NCBI RefSeq assembly: GCF_001426225.1
Contig: NZ_LMRT01000014.1
Location: forward strand, 1,025,450 to 1,089,449
Direction of reading: 5' to 3'
Length of the DNA stretch: 64,000 nucleotides
DNA from: Allobosea sp. Leaf344
GTDB lineage: Bacteria > Pseudomonadota > Alphaproteobacteria > Rhizobiales > Beijerinckiaceae
Of the stretch, positions 27,125 through 34,978 are shown in pieces. The first letter of the stretch is position 1. Every line of letters starts with the position of its first letter. Below the pieces are notes generated by a model. The model searched no databases. It had not been told where the DNA came from and saw only the letters and a program-made list of their open reading frames with translations. The position numbers and the translations under genes were made by a program.

Positions 27125-27237
27125 CTTGCCTTAACCCTGTTTCGCCAAGCATCGAGCACCGGCCCCATCCCCTGATGAGCCGGCTGCGGTTCCTGCGCCG
27201 AAAGGCGCGGCCGGGCAAGCGGCAAGGCCGGGACGGC

Positions 27238-27546
27238 ATGACGGCGCAGGATGCGCAGGACGACGCTGGAGAGTTGATTGTGAAGGCCGATCTCGATCTC
27301 GTTCCCGTCGAATTGACCGTCGTGCTGGGCCAGGCCCGGATGCCGATCTACAAATTGCTGCGCATGGGCCGCGGCGCCATCATCGAGCTCAACGCCACCG
27401 AGACCGACGAGGTCCAGATCCTCGCCAACAACCACCCCTTCGCCAAGGGCAATGTCGTCGTCGCCGGCTCGCGCATCTCCGTGGAGATCACCGAGATGCT
27501 GAAGCGCCCGAACGTCTACACCCTGCAGACCGTCGCGGCGGCCTGA
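27238..27546 (+). CDS. Orphan FliN/SpoA-domain protein
   Basis: Protein of 102 aa with one SpoA (surface presentation of antigens) domain, as in the flagellar C-ring protein FliN. LDLVPVELTVVLGQARMPIYKLLRMGRGAIIEL and VSVEITEMLKRP-like features are typical of FliN: the V-x-L-G-x3-M-x-I start and the GxxVVxxxRISVEI end. No other flagellar gene is nearby, so it may serve as a stand-alone or alternative C-ring component. The ATG at 27238 is used; an in-frame ATG at 27175 lacks a ribosome site. Confidence 0.82.
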   Translation: MTAQDAQDDAGELIVKADLDLVPVELTVVLGQARMPIYKLLRMGRGAIIELNATETDEVQILANNHPFAKGNVVVAGSRISVEITEMLKRPNVYTLQTVAAA

Positions 27547-27564
27547 GCGCGACGCGGCGGAGCC

Positions 27565-27586
27565 TTTGCGACAATCCCGTCGCAAA
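27565..27586 (+). terminator. Stem-loop after the fliN-like gene
   Basis: TTTGCGAC (27565-27572), loop AATCCC, and GTCGCAAA (27579-27586) form a perfect 8-bp stem 18 bases after the stop codon. Only short T stretches follow, so termination may be incomplete. Confidence 0.45.
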
Positions 27587-27600
27587 CTTCATCTCCGGAC

Positions 27601-27629
27601 TTGTGGCGGCGAAAGCGATTTGCTAGACC
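27601..27629 (+). promoter_or_regulatory. Probable sigma-70 promoter of tRNA-Leu
   Basis: TTGTGG (27601-27606), a 17-base spacer and TAGACC (27624-27629). The spacing is ideal and the -10 would place transcription start about 43 bases upstream of the mature tRNA. Confidence 0.45.
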
Positions 27630-27678
27630 CGCGCCGCTCCAGAGATCACCGCGACAGCGCGGACCTGCTGTAGCCGCT

Positions 27679-27763
27679 GCGGTCATGGCGGAATTGGTAG
27701 ACGCACTACCTTGAGGTGGTAGCGGGGAGACCCGTGGAGGTTCGAGTCCTCTTGACCGCACCA
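27679..27763 (+). tRNA. tRNA-Leu, anticodon GAG
   Basis: A complete 85-base cloverleaf with encoded 3' CCA. The acceptor stem pairs GCGGTCA with TGACCGC; the D arm has GGTAGACGC, and the anticodon stem ACTACC/GGTAGC encloses TTGAGGT with anticodon GAG (27713-27715), which reads CUC and CUU codons. A long variable arm (GCGGGGAGACCCGT) is typical of class II leucine tRNAs, and GGTTCGAGTCC is the T arm. It is a single tRNA gene followed closely by an intrinsic terminator. Confidence 0.97.
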
Positions 27764-27784
27764 GTTTTGGGTGCAGACCCGCAG

Positions 27785-27811
27785 ACGGCGGCCCTCACGG
27801 GTCGCCGTTTT
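27785..27811 (+). terminator. Intrinsic terminator after tRNA-Leu
   Basis: ACGGCG-G-CCC (27785-27794) pairs with GGG-T-CGCCGT (27799-27808) around a TCAC loop, followed by TTTT. The stem is 10 bp with one G-U pair. It begins 21 bases after the tRNA 3' end. Confidence 0.85.
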
Positions 27812-27917
27812 GCTTTGTGGCCGGGCGCTGCCGTCTCCGTCTCGTCATGCTGCGTTGCAAGAAGCCGGCTTGGCTGACACAAGACCTTGCGCCCCCTCGA
27901 ATCGCGGAGCCGGACCG

Positions 27918-29324
27918 ATGAGCGACATCGAACACGTGCCCGACGAACGGCTCGGGCGCCCGATCCGCGACGAGACCGGGGCCTTCGATACCGCCCTGGT
28001 CGAGCAGGTCTCGCAGGCGCTCGCCCTCTCCGATCTGACGACGCTGCGGGCGGTCGTCGCCGACATGCACGAGGCCGATCTCGGCGCGCTGCTCGAGGCG
28101 CTCGACCCCGAGGAGCGGCCGCGGCTGATCTCGGTGCTCGGCTCGGATTTCGACTTCACCGCGCTGACCGAGGTCGATGATTCCGTCCGCGAGGAGATTC
28201 TGGAGGAGCTCTCGGCCGAGACGGTGGCCGAGGGCGTGCGCGATCTCGACACCGACGACGCGGTCTACATCCTCGAGGATCTCGACGAGGCCGACAAGCA
28301 GGAGGTGCTGGACCGGCTGACGCCGACCGAGCGAATCGCGCTGCAGAAGGGCCTCGACTATCCCGAGGGCAGCGCCGGCCGCCGCATGCAGAGCGAGGTG
28401 GTGGCGGTGCCGGCCTTCTGGACCGTCGGCCAGACCATCGACTATCTCCGCGACACCCGCGACGTGCCCGATCGCTTCTTCGAGATCTTCGTCGCCGACC
28501 CCTCGCATCATTTCGTCGGCACCGTCCGGCTCGACCGCCTGCTGCGCACCAAGCGCCCGGTGATGGTGTCGGAGCTGGTCGAGGAGGACAACCGCGCGGT
28601 CAAGGCGACGGAGGAGATCGAGGACGTGGCGCGCATGTTCCAGCGCTACAACCTGATCGCCGCCCCGGTGCTCGACGATGACGGTCGGCTGGTCGGCGTC
28701 CTCACCATCGACGACATCGTCGACGTGATCGAGGAGGCCGCCGATGACGACGTCAAGCAGCTCGGCGGCGTCGACGCCGATGAGGAGCTGTCGGACACAG
28801 TCGCGCGGATTTCGCGCAGCCGTTTCCGCTGGCTGTTCGTGAACCTCGTCACCGCCTTCCTCGCCGCCTCTGTGATGAGCCTGTTCGAGGCGCAGCTCTC
28901 GCAGCTGGTCGCCCTGGCGATCCTGGCGCCGATCGTCGCCAGCCAGGGCGGCAATGCCGCGACGCAGACGATGACCGTCACCGTGCGCGCTCTGGCGACC
29001 CAGGAACTCGGCGCCTGGAACATCCGCCGCTTCTTCACCCGCGAGCTGATCGTCGCGCTGATGAACGGCTTCGCCTTCGCACTGATCACCGGCGTGGTCG
29101 CGATGCTGTGGTTCGGCAATACCGGGCTCGGTCTGGTCATCGGCCTGGCCATGGTGATCAACCTGGTCGCGGGCGCGGTCGCCGGCGTGACGATCCCCGT
29201 GCTGCTCGACCGTTCCGGCATCGACCCCGCGGTCTCGTCGGGGACCTTCGTCACCACGGTGACCGATGTCGTCGGCTTCTTCGCCTTCCTCGGCACGGCG
29301 ACCGTGCTTCTGAACCTGCATTGA
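27918..29324 (+). CDS. mgtE: Magnesium transporter MgtE
   Basis: Mg2+-gated magnesium channel/transporter of 468 aa. The N-terminal acidic helical domain (about 35-150) has many Asp/Glu pairs. Two CBS domains follow (about 155-280, including LVGVLTIDDIVDVIEEAADDD), then five membrane helices with the pore motif IVASQGGNAATQTMT. The acidic N domain and CBS pair form the Mg2+ sensor that closes the pore. The start at 27918 was chosen as the first ATG past the terminator. Transcription probably starts after the tRNA terminator; no riboswitch is evident in the 106 bases between. Confidence 0.95.
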   Translation: MSDIEHVPDERLGRPIRDETGAFDTALVEQVSQALALSDLTTLRAVVADMHEADLGALLEALDPEERPRLISVLGSDFDFTALTEVDDSVREEILEELSAETVAEGVRDLDTDDAVYILEDLDEADKQEVLDRLTPTERIALQKGLDYPEGSAGRRMQSEVVAVPAFWTVGQTIDYLRDTRDVPDRFFEIFVADPSHHFVGTVRLDRLLRTKRPVMVSELVEEDNRAVKATEEIEDVARMFQRYNLIAAPVLDDDGRLVGVLTIDDIVDVIEEAADDDVKQLGGVDADEELSDTVARISRSRFRWLFVNLVTAFLAASVMSLFEAQLSQLVALAILAPIVASQGGNAATQTMTVTVRALATQELGAWNIRRFFTRELIVALMNGFAFALITGVVAMLWFGNTGLGLVIGLAMVINLVAGAVAGVTIPVLLDRSGIDPAVSSGTFVTTVTDVVGFFAFLGTATVLLNLH

Positions 29325-29384
29325 GCGCGACGAAAATCGGTAACGTAAACCGGCCGTCAAGTTTTCTCCGCAATCTTCACGGAT

Positions 29385-30302
29385 ATGCGTTCAGGTCTCA
29401 TGGTCACATCCCTTTTCAAACTCGCGATCACCGCTGCCGTCGTCGCGAGTTTCGGCGGCTGCGTGGCGCTGGACAATTACCCGCAGAAGGGTGACGCACG
29501 CCCGCATCCCGGCGTCGCGGCGGCCCATCGCTACCCCGTTCACGGCATCGACATCTCGCGCTGGCAGGGCGAGATCGACTGGGCTTCGGTCAAGGCCGCC
29601 GGCACGCGCTTCGTCTTCATGAAGGCGACCGAGGGCGGCGACCACATCGACCCCTCCTTCCTGCGCAATTGGGAAGGCGCGCGCCGCGCCGGCATCCCCC
29701 GCGGCGCCTATCACTTCGTGTTCTGGTGCCGTCCGGCGCATGAGCAGGCGGTCTGGTTCAAGCAGCACATCCCCAATGATCCCGATGCGCTGCCGCCGGT
29801 GCTCGACGTGGAGTGGAACGGCCATTCCCGCACCTGCCCGCAGAAGATCGACCGGGCGCTGGCGCTGGAGAAGATCCAGCTGATGCTGACCGAGCTCGAG
29901 CAGCTCACCGGCAAGAAGCCGGTGATCTACACCGACATCACCTTCCACAAGGACGTGCTGGAGGGGCAGTTCAACGACTACCCCTATTGGATCCGCTCGA
30001 CGGCCGCCCTGCCGGAGACGCGCTACAACAACCGGCCCTGGGCCTTCTGGCAGTTCACCACCACCGGCCGCATCCCCGGCATCCGCGGCGATGTCGACCG
30101 CAACGCCTTCTTCGGCAGCGAGGAGCAGTTCCAGGGCTGGATGCGCGGCGATTTCGATGCCGGCACCCGCAGCTGGCGCCGCCGCGCCCCGCAGCCCGCA
30201 CCGGCGCCGGCCGCGCCGCCGCCCGTCGCGCTCATTCCCGGCAGCGCCGCCCCCGTCCCCGCCTCGCTGCAGGCCAGCGGAGCCCAGCCGGAGGAAGGTT
30301 AA
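29385..30302 (+). CDS. GH25 muramidase (lysozyme), copy 1, putative lipoprotein
   Basis: Glycoside hydrolase family 25 N-acetylmuramidase of 305 aa. The N-terminus looks like a lipoprotein leader with Cys26 in ASFGGC (a relaxed lipobox). The catalytic domain (about 53-265) has Asp56 in GIDISRWQG and the D-x-E pair Asp141/Glu143 in VLDVEW. The C-terminal 40 residues are Pro/Ala-rich. It cleaves peptidoglycan MurNAc-GlcNAc bonds in the periplasm. A paralogue follows 119 bases later in the same direction with the same catalytic numbering. Confidence 0.9.
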   Translation: MRSGLMVTSLFKLAITAAVVASFGGCVALDNYPQKGDARPHPGVAAAHRYPVHGIDISRWQGEIDWASVKAAGTRFVFMKATEGGDHIDPSFLRNWEGARRAGIPRGAYHFVFWCRPAHEQAVWFKQHIPNDPDALPPVLDVEWNGHSRTCPQKIDRALALEKIQLMLTELEQLTGKKPVIYTDITFHKDVLEGQFNDYPYWIRSTAALPETRYNNRPWAFWQFTTTGRIPGIRGDVDRNAFFGSEEQFQGWMRGDFDAGTRSWRRRAPQPAPAPAAPPPVALIPGSAAPVPASLQASGAQPEEG

Positions 30303-30332
30303 ACCCGGGCGGCCTTTGCCGCCTCTGGGTTA
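30303..30332 (+). terminator. Stem-loop between the two GH25 genes
   Basis: GGCGGC (30309-30314), loop CTTT, GCCGCC (30319-30324), with outer AACCC/GGGTT pairing that lengthens the stem. It lies directly after copy 1, has no T-tract, and may only partly stop transcription into copy 2. Confidence 0.4.
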
Positions 30333-30421
30333 ACCAAGGCTGAATCCGACATCCTCAATCCTGGCGATGCTAAGGGGGCCTTAACTCTCAGGCCCCAATC
30401 AGGATGGTGAAGGAGGGGCGC

Positions 30422-31345
30422 ATGCCGGAACTCACCACCATCCTCTCGCGTCTGGCCGGCCGCATCATGGCCGGCGGGCTGCTGATCGCCCTGACGACGC
30501 CCGCTTTCGCGCTCTATCCGAAGAAGAGCGACGCCGACCCGCATCACGGCGTGCGCGACGCCAGGCGCAAGGCGATCCAGGGCATCGACGTCTCGCGCTG
30601 GCAGGGCGAGATCGACTGGGCCAAGGTCAAGGACGCCGGCACCCGCTTCGCCTTCATCAAGGCGACGGAAGGCGGCGACCATCTCGACCCCAATTTCCGG
30701 CGCAACTGGGCCGAGGCCCGCAAGGCCGGCGTGCCCCGAGGCGCCTATCATTTCGTCTGGTGGTGCCGCCCGGCCAAGGACCAGGTCCGCTGGATCAAGA
30801 AGCACATCCCGCGCGACGCCGATGCCCTGCCGCCGGTGCTCGATGTCGAATGGCAGAATAATTCGCAATGTGACCGCAAGATCTCGAAGGAGCTGGCGCT
30901 GGCCAAGATCCGCGAGATGCTGAAGGGGCTGCACGAGCATACCGGCAAGAAGCCGATCATCTACACCGACATCAACTTCCACGAGGATGTGCTGGAGGGC
31001 GAGTTCAACGACTACCCCTATTGGCTGCGCTCGACCGCGGCGCCGCTGCGCCATCGCTACCAGCGCGCGAAATGGGAGTTCTGGCAGTTCACCACCACCG
31101 GCCGCGTGCCCGGCATCACCGGGGATGTCGACCGCAACGCGTTCTTCGGCTCCGAAAGCGAATTCACCGCCTGGCGCGAAGGCCGTTTCGAGATCGGCAG
31201 CCGGACCTGGCGCGGCGGCAGCAAGGTCGCCGGCAGCAAGGCCCCCGCCACCTCGGCCGGCTCGCGCGCGCCGAAAGCGGCCGGTGGCGTCGCCCTGCGC
31301 CCCCCGCCACGGCCGGAGAAGCAGCGCACGGCACATAACGACTGA
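30422..31345 (+). CDS. GH25 muramidase (lysozyme), copy 2, secreted
   Basis: Second GH25 N-acetylmuramidase, 307 aa. It has a cleavable signal peptide ending in TTPAFA at about residue 30 instead of a lipobox. Asp56 and the D141-x-E143 pair sit at the same positions as in copy 1, and the two catalytic domains are well over half identical by eye (shared RWQGEIDW, TRF-F-KATEGGDH, PRGAYHF). The C-terminal tail is rich in Lys, Ala, Ser and Pro. GGAGG precedes the ATG at 30422. The pair arose by tandem duplication; different N-termini suggest different locations in the periplasm. Confidence 0.9.
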   Translation: MPELTTILSRLAGRIMAGGLLIALTTPAFALYPKKSDADPHHGVRDARRKAIQGIDVSRWQGEIDWAKVKDAGTRFAFIKATEGGDHLDPNFRRNWAEARKAGVPRGAYHFVWWCRPAKDQVRWIKKHIPRDADALPPVLDVEWQNNSQCDRKISKELALAKIREMLKGLHEHTGKKPIIYTDINFHEDVLEGEFNDYPYWLRSTAAPLRHRYQRAKWEFWQFTTTGRVPGITGDVDRNAFFGSESEFTAWREGRFEIGSRTWRGGSKVAGSKAPATSAGSRAPKAAGGVALRPPPRPEKQRTAHND

Positions 31346-31426
31346 CGCGCCGCGGCGGCGGCCGTCATCGGAACGTCATGTGCCGGGCGCAGGGCTCCGG
31401 CACCTGCCATCCCGCATAGCGCCGCC

Positions 31427-32437
31427 ATGCTCGCCTCGCACCAAGTCCCAGACGTGCAATCCGCGATGGGTATCGTCTGGGCCTACCGGTTCGACGCCGA
31501 GGGCACGCCCGGCCTGATCGACCGCGCCGCCATTCCCGATCTCGATCCGCGGAGCGGCTTCGTCTGGCTTCATCTCGATCTCGTCCACAGCCGCGCCAAG
31601 GCCTGGGTCGGCGACCAGCTCTGGCTTCCGGCAGCGGCCGAGGAGGCCTTCCTCGCCACCGACACCCATCAGCGGCTCGACCATTCCGCCAATCTGGCCT
31701 GGGGGGTCACCCATGATCTGGTCCGCGATGTCGCCGCCAATTCCGACAAGGTCGGGGCGCTGCACTGGATCATCGGCGAACGCTTCCTGCTGACCGGGCG
31801 GCGCGAGGCGCTGCAATCGATCCGCCTGATCGCCGACGCGCTGAATCGCGGCGAGGAGGCGCAGAGCCCGACGGATCTGTTCGAGCAGATCCTCGAATAC
31901 ATCATCGACGACATCACCCATGCGATCGTTCGGCTGATGGAACAGACCGACGCGATCGAGGACCAGCTGCTCGACGAGCGTCTCGGCGAGGTGCCGCAGC
32001 GGGTCGGCAGCGTGCGCCGCACCGCGGTGCGCATCCACCGCCAGCTCAACGGGCTGCATGTGCTGTTCCGCCGCCTCGCCGACACCCATGCCAACCGCAA
32101 GGCGCCCGACGAGATGAAGGCCTTCGCCGCGCGGCTGATCCAGCGCATCGACGGGCTGCACCATGATGTCAGCGCCGTGCAGGACCGCTCGCGCCTGCTT
32201 CAGGACGAGATGAGCGCCCGTTCCGCCAGCCAGACGAACCGCCAGCTCTACACGCTGTCGATCCTGACCGCGCTGTTCCTCCCCGCCACCTTCATCACCG
32301 GCCTGTTCGGCATCAACGTCAAGGGCTTGCCCTGGGTCGAGGCCGATCTCGGCGCGCTCTTCGTCGCGCTCGCCTGCATCGGCGCCGCCCTGCTGACGCT
32401 CGTGCTGCTGCGCTGGCGCGGCGTGGTCGGCGGCTGA
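31427..32437 (+). CDS. zntB: CorA-superfamily zinc transporter ZntB-like
   Basis: CorA-type divalent cation channel of 336 aa. A large soluble N-terminal domain with long helices (to about residue 270) is followed by two C-terminal membrane helices (LSILTALFLPATFITGLFGIN and LFVALACIGAALLTLVLL). The signature between them is G-I-N (GLFGINVKGLP) in place of CorA's GMN; GVN/GIN forms are typical of ZntB, which handles zinc. The start has no clear ribosome site, and MGIVWAY 13 codons later is possible. It is downstream of the GH25 pair but probably separate. Confidence 0.85.
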   Translation: MLASHQVPDVQSAMGIVWAYRFDAEGTPGLIDRAAIPDLDPRSGFVWLHLDLVHSRAKAWVGDQLWLPAAAEEAFLATDTHQRLDHSANLAWGVTHDLVRDVAANSDKVGALHWIIGERFLLTGRREALQSIRLIADALNRGEEAQSPTDLFEQILEYIIDDITHAIVRLMEQTDAIEDQLLDERLGEVPQRVGSVRRTAVRIHRQLNGLHVLFRRLADTHANRKAPDEMKAFAARLIQRIDGLHHDVSAVQDRSRLLQDEMSARSASQTNRQLYTLSILTALFLPATFITGLFGINVKGLPWVEADLGALFVALACIGAALLTLVLLRWRGVVGG

Positions 32438-32559
32438 GGCCGCCGCTCGCCCGCTTTCGCAAAGCCCGCCTGCGCGGTCCTGCGCGCTGACAAGCTGTCA
32501 GGGCGCGCTATAAGGGCTGAAACCGGCGCGCCCGCCGCGCCGCCAGCCGGGAGGATCTC

Positions 32560-33732
32560 ATGCTCGCCAACGCACCCCGCCCCTTCAATTTCGATCTCGG
32601 CGAAACCGCCGACGCCATCCGCGACACCGTCCACGGCTTCGCCCAGGAAAAGATCGCCCCGCGCGCCGAGGAGATCGACCGCACCAACATGTTCCCGCGC
32701 GATCTCTGGCCGCAGATGGGCGCACTCGGCCTGCATGGCATCACGGTCAAGGAGGAGGATGGCGGCTCCGGCCTCGGCTATCTCGAACATTGCGTCGCGA
32801 TCGAGGAGGTCAGCCGCGCCTCGGCCTCGGTCGGGCTGAGCTACGGCGCCCATTCCAACCTCTGCATCAACCAGATCGCCCGCCACGGCACTGCGGCGCA
32901 GAAGGCGAAGTACCTGCCCAAGCTGATTTCCGGAGAGCATGTCGGCGCGCTCGCCATGTCCGAGCCCGGCGCGGGCTCCGATGTCGTCTCGATGAAGACC
33001 AGAGCGGTGAAGCAGGGCGACCGCTATGTCCTGACCGGCAACAAGATGTGGATCACCAACGGCCCCGTGGCCGAGACGCTGGTGGTCTATGCCAAGACCG
33101 ATCCGGAGGCCGGCGCCCGCGGCATCACCGCCTTCCTGATCGAGAAGGGCATGAAGGGCTTCTCCACGGCGCAGAAGCTCGACAAGCTCGGCATGCGCGG
33201 CTCCGACACCTGCGAGCTGGTCTTCGACGGCTGCGAAGTCCCCGAGGAGAATGTGCTCGGCCAGGTCGGCCGCGGCGTCAACGTGCTGATGTCGGGGCTG
33301 GATTACGAGCGCGTGGTGCTCGCAGCCGGCCCGCTCGGCATCATGCAGGCGGCGCTCGACGTGGTCATGCCCTATATCCACGAGCGCAAGCAGTTCGGCC
33401 AGGCGATCGGCGAGTTCCAGCTCGTCCAGGGCAAGGTCGCCGACATGTATGTGATGATGAACGCCTGCAAGGCCTATGTGTACAGCGTCGCCAAGGCCTG
33501 CGACCGCGGCGAGACCACGCGCGAGGATGCGGCCGGGGCCATCCTGATCGCCGCCGAGAAGGCGACGCAGATCGCGCTCGACGCCATCCAGCTGCTCGGC
33601 GGCAATGGCTACATCAACGACTACCCGACCGGGCGCCTGCTGCGCGACGCCAAGCTCTACGAGATCGGCGCCGGCACCAGCGAGATCCGGCGCATGCTGA
33701 TCGGCCGCGAGCTGTTTCAGAAGACGAAGTAA
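32560..33732 (+). CDS. ivd: Isovaleryl-CoA dehydrogenase
   Basis: FAD-dependent acyl-CoA dehydrogenase of 390 aa that oxidises isovaleryl-CoA to 3-methylcrotonyl-CoA, the substrate of the MCC encoded 6-12 kb upstream. N-terminal [15 protein letters not shown], the flavin motif [12 protein letters not shown] and [10 protein letters not shown] are family marks. [16 protein letters not shown] contains the glutamate used as base in isovaleryl-CoA dehydrogenases, and [13 protein letters not shown] lacks the Glu used there by medium-chain enzymes, which supports the assignment. GGGAGGA precedes the ATG. Its stop overlaps the next ATG by one base. Confidence 0.93.
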   Translation: MLANAPRPFNFDLGETADAIRDTVHGFAQEKIAPRAEEIDRTNMFPRDLWPQMGALGLHGITVKEEDGGSGLGYLEHCVAIEEVSRASASVGLSYGAHSNLCINQIARHGTAAQKAKYLPKLISGEHVGALAMSEPGAGSDVVSMKTRAVKQGDRYVLTGNKMWITNGPVAETLVVYAKTDPEAGARGITAFLIEKGMKGFSTAQKLDKLGMRGSDTCELVFDGCEVPEENVLGQVGRGVNVLMSGLDYERVVLAAGPLGIMQAALDVVMPYIHERKQFGQAIGEFQLVQGKVADMYVMMNACKAYVYSVAKACDRGETTREDAAGAILIAAEKATQIALDAIQLLGGNGYINDYPTGRLLRDAKLYEIGAGTSEIRRMLIGRELFQKTK

Positions 33733-34250
33733 TGCCGCTCTATTTCGCCTATGGGCTAAACATGGACGCAGCCGGCATGGCGCAGCGCTGCCCGCGCGCG
33801 ACCAGGCTCGGCCTCGCCAGGCTCGAGCGCCATCGCTTCATGATCACCGGCGATGGCTACGCCTCCGTGGTGCGTGATCCCCGGGAGACGGTGCATGGCG
33901 TGCTCTGGGATTGCGCTTTGGGCGATATCCGCACCCTCGACAAATTCGAGGACATCGCCAGCGGGCTCTACGTCAAGATCAGCCAGCCCGTGATCGTGCC
34001 CGGCGGCGCCAAGCGGGCGCTGGTCTATATCGGCCGCAGCGCGACGCCGGGCCGCCCCCGGAACGGCTATCTCGAACAGGTCATCGCCGCGGCCCGGGAG
34101 CAAGCGCTGCCAGAGGCTTACATCCAGGCGATGAATCGTTTTCTCAGCAAGCCGTCTTTGGATCTGAAGCCGGTGTCTCAGCCCGAGCCGGCGGATCTGC
34201 CGCCCGGCCCGGTGCCCGGCGTGCGCCCCCGCGCCTTCGCGCCGAAGTGA
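33732..34250 (+). CDS. Gamma-glutamylcyclotransferase-like protein
   Basis: GGCT/AIG2-fold protein of 172 aa. FAYGLNMDAAGMAQRCP is the N-terminal Y-G-x-N substrate loop (Leu for the usual Ser), and LDKFEDIASGLYVK supplies the conserved catalytic Glu. The C-terminal 30 residues are Pro-rich. It starts inside the ivd stop codon (TAATG, one-base overlap), so it is translationally coupled to ivd, an unexpected partner for leucine catabolism. Its substrate is unknown; the fold acts on gamma-glutamyl amines and peptides. Confidence 0.85.
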   Translation: MPLYFAYGLNMDAAGMAQRCPRATRLGLARLERHRFMITGDGYASVVRDPRETVHGVLWDCALGDIRTLDKFEDIASGLYVKISQPVIVPGGAKRALVYIGRSATPGRPRNGYLEQVIAAAREQALPEAYIQAMNRFLSKPSLDLKPVSQPEPADLPPGPVPGVRPRAFAPK

Positions 34251-34260
34251 CGCGCAGGGC

Positions 34261-34443
34261 CTATTTCCACAGCATCGCCGCCAGCCTGACGGCGAAGACG
34301 AGCCCGAAGGCCAGGATGATCGTGCCGACCACGCGGTGACGCTTGGCCCTGTCCGGGAACTGGCGGGCGACGATCTTGCCCAACGGTTTCCGGAACAGGA
34401 AGGCGATCACCAGCAGGATGACGAGGATATTGACCGGGCTCAC
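34261..34443 (-). CDS. Small membrane protein coupled to the rhodanese gene
   Basis: Sixty-residue protein with two hydrophobic helices (VNILVILLVIAFLF and VVGTIILAFGLVFAVRLAAML) joined by a basic loop KIVARQFPDRAKRHR. The start is GTG and overlaps the rhodanese stop as GTGA, so it is translated with that gene. The family is not recognised. It could anchor or regulate the rhodanese, or be unrelated. It is convergent with the GGCT-like gene, 10 bases away. Confidence 0.72.
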   Translation of the reverse strand: MSPVNILVILLVIAFLFRKPLGKIVARQFPDRAKRHRVVGTIILAFGLVFAVRLAAMLWK

Positions 34444-34868
34444 GCCGTGGCCTTCGGCGCCTGGTCACGCGGCTCGGCCGCCTCGAACGGGGCTCCGGCC
34501 TTCTTCCAGGCGCCGAAGCCCCCGGCGAGATGCGCGACGGGCGCCAGCCCCATCTCCTGCGCCGCCTTCGCCGCGAGCGCCGAGCGCCAGCCGCCGGCGC
34601 AGAAGAACACGAATTGCTTGTCCTCCTGGAAGACCGGCTTGGCATAGGGGCTCTCCGGGTCGATCCAGAATTCCAGCATGCCGCGCGGGCAATGCACGGC
34701 GTTCGGCATGCGCCCCTCCCGCTCCAGCTCGCGCGGATCCCGCAGATCGACGAAGACCACGTCGCTGCGCCCCAGCAGCGCCTGCGCCTCCTCCACCGAC
34801 AGCGTCGTCACGCTCGCTTCCGCCTCGGCCAGAAGCGCCTTGTAGCCCTTGGTGATGGTTTGCGGCAT
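34440..34868 (-). CDS. Rhodanese-like sulfurtransferase
   Basis: Single rhodanese domain of 142 aa. VVFVDLRDPRELEREG is the conserved first motif, and the active-site loop is CAGGWRS with Cys90 as the persulfide-forming residue. HLAGGFGAWKKAG is the C-terminal mark. An insert (LEFWIDPESPYAKP) before the active site is typical of a rhodanese subgroup common in proteobacteria. It has no signal peptide. GGAGG precedes the ATG, and the next gene overlaps its stop. Confidence 0.92.
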   Translation of the reverse strand: MPQTITKGYKALLAEAEASVTTLSVEEAQALLGRSDVVFVDLRDPRELEREGRMPNAVHCPRGMLEFWIDPESPYAKPVFQEDKQFVFFCAGGWRSALAAKAAQEMGLAPVAHLAGGFGAWKKAGAPFEAAEPRDQAPKATA

Positions 34869-34978
34869 GGCGGCCTCCTCTCCGGAACGGCGGCACCGTG
34901 GCCGCTGCCGCCGGCTGCGTCAATCGCGCTTGCCGCCTCGGCCTCGGCACCCCACTGTGCCGCGGGGGGAGGCAGCTC

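Noticed and set aside
24260..27175. Long open frame (971 codons) on the plus strand
   Set aside because: Antisense to the PPOX, mccB and lipB genes, which carry clear family motifs on the other strand.
27812..27917. Mg2+ riboswitch before mgtE
   Set aside because: Only 106 bases lie between the tRNA terminator and the start, and no M-box pattern or T-tract attenuator is visible.
29385..31345. GH25 lysozymes as part of a prophage
   Set aside because: No holin, terminase, capsid, tail, integrase or att-like repeat is present; flanking genes are ordinary chromosomal genes.
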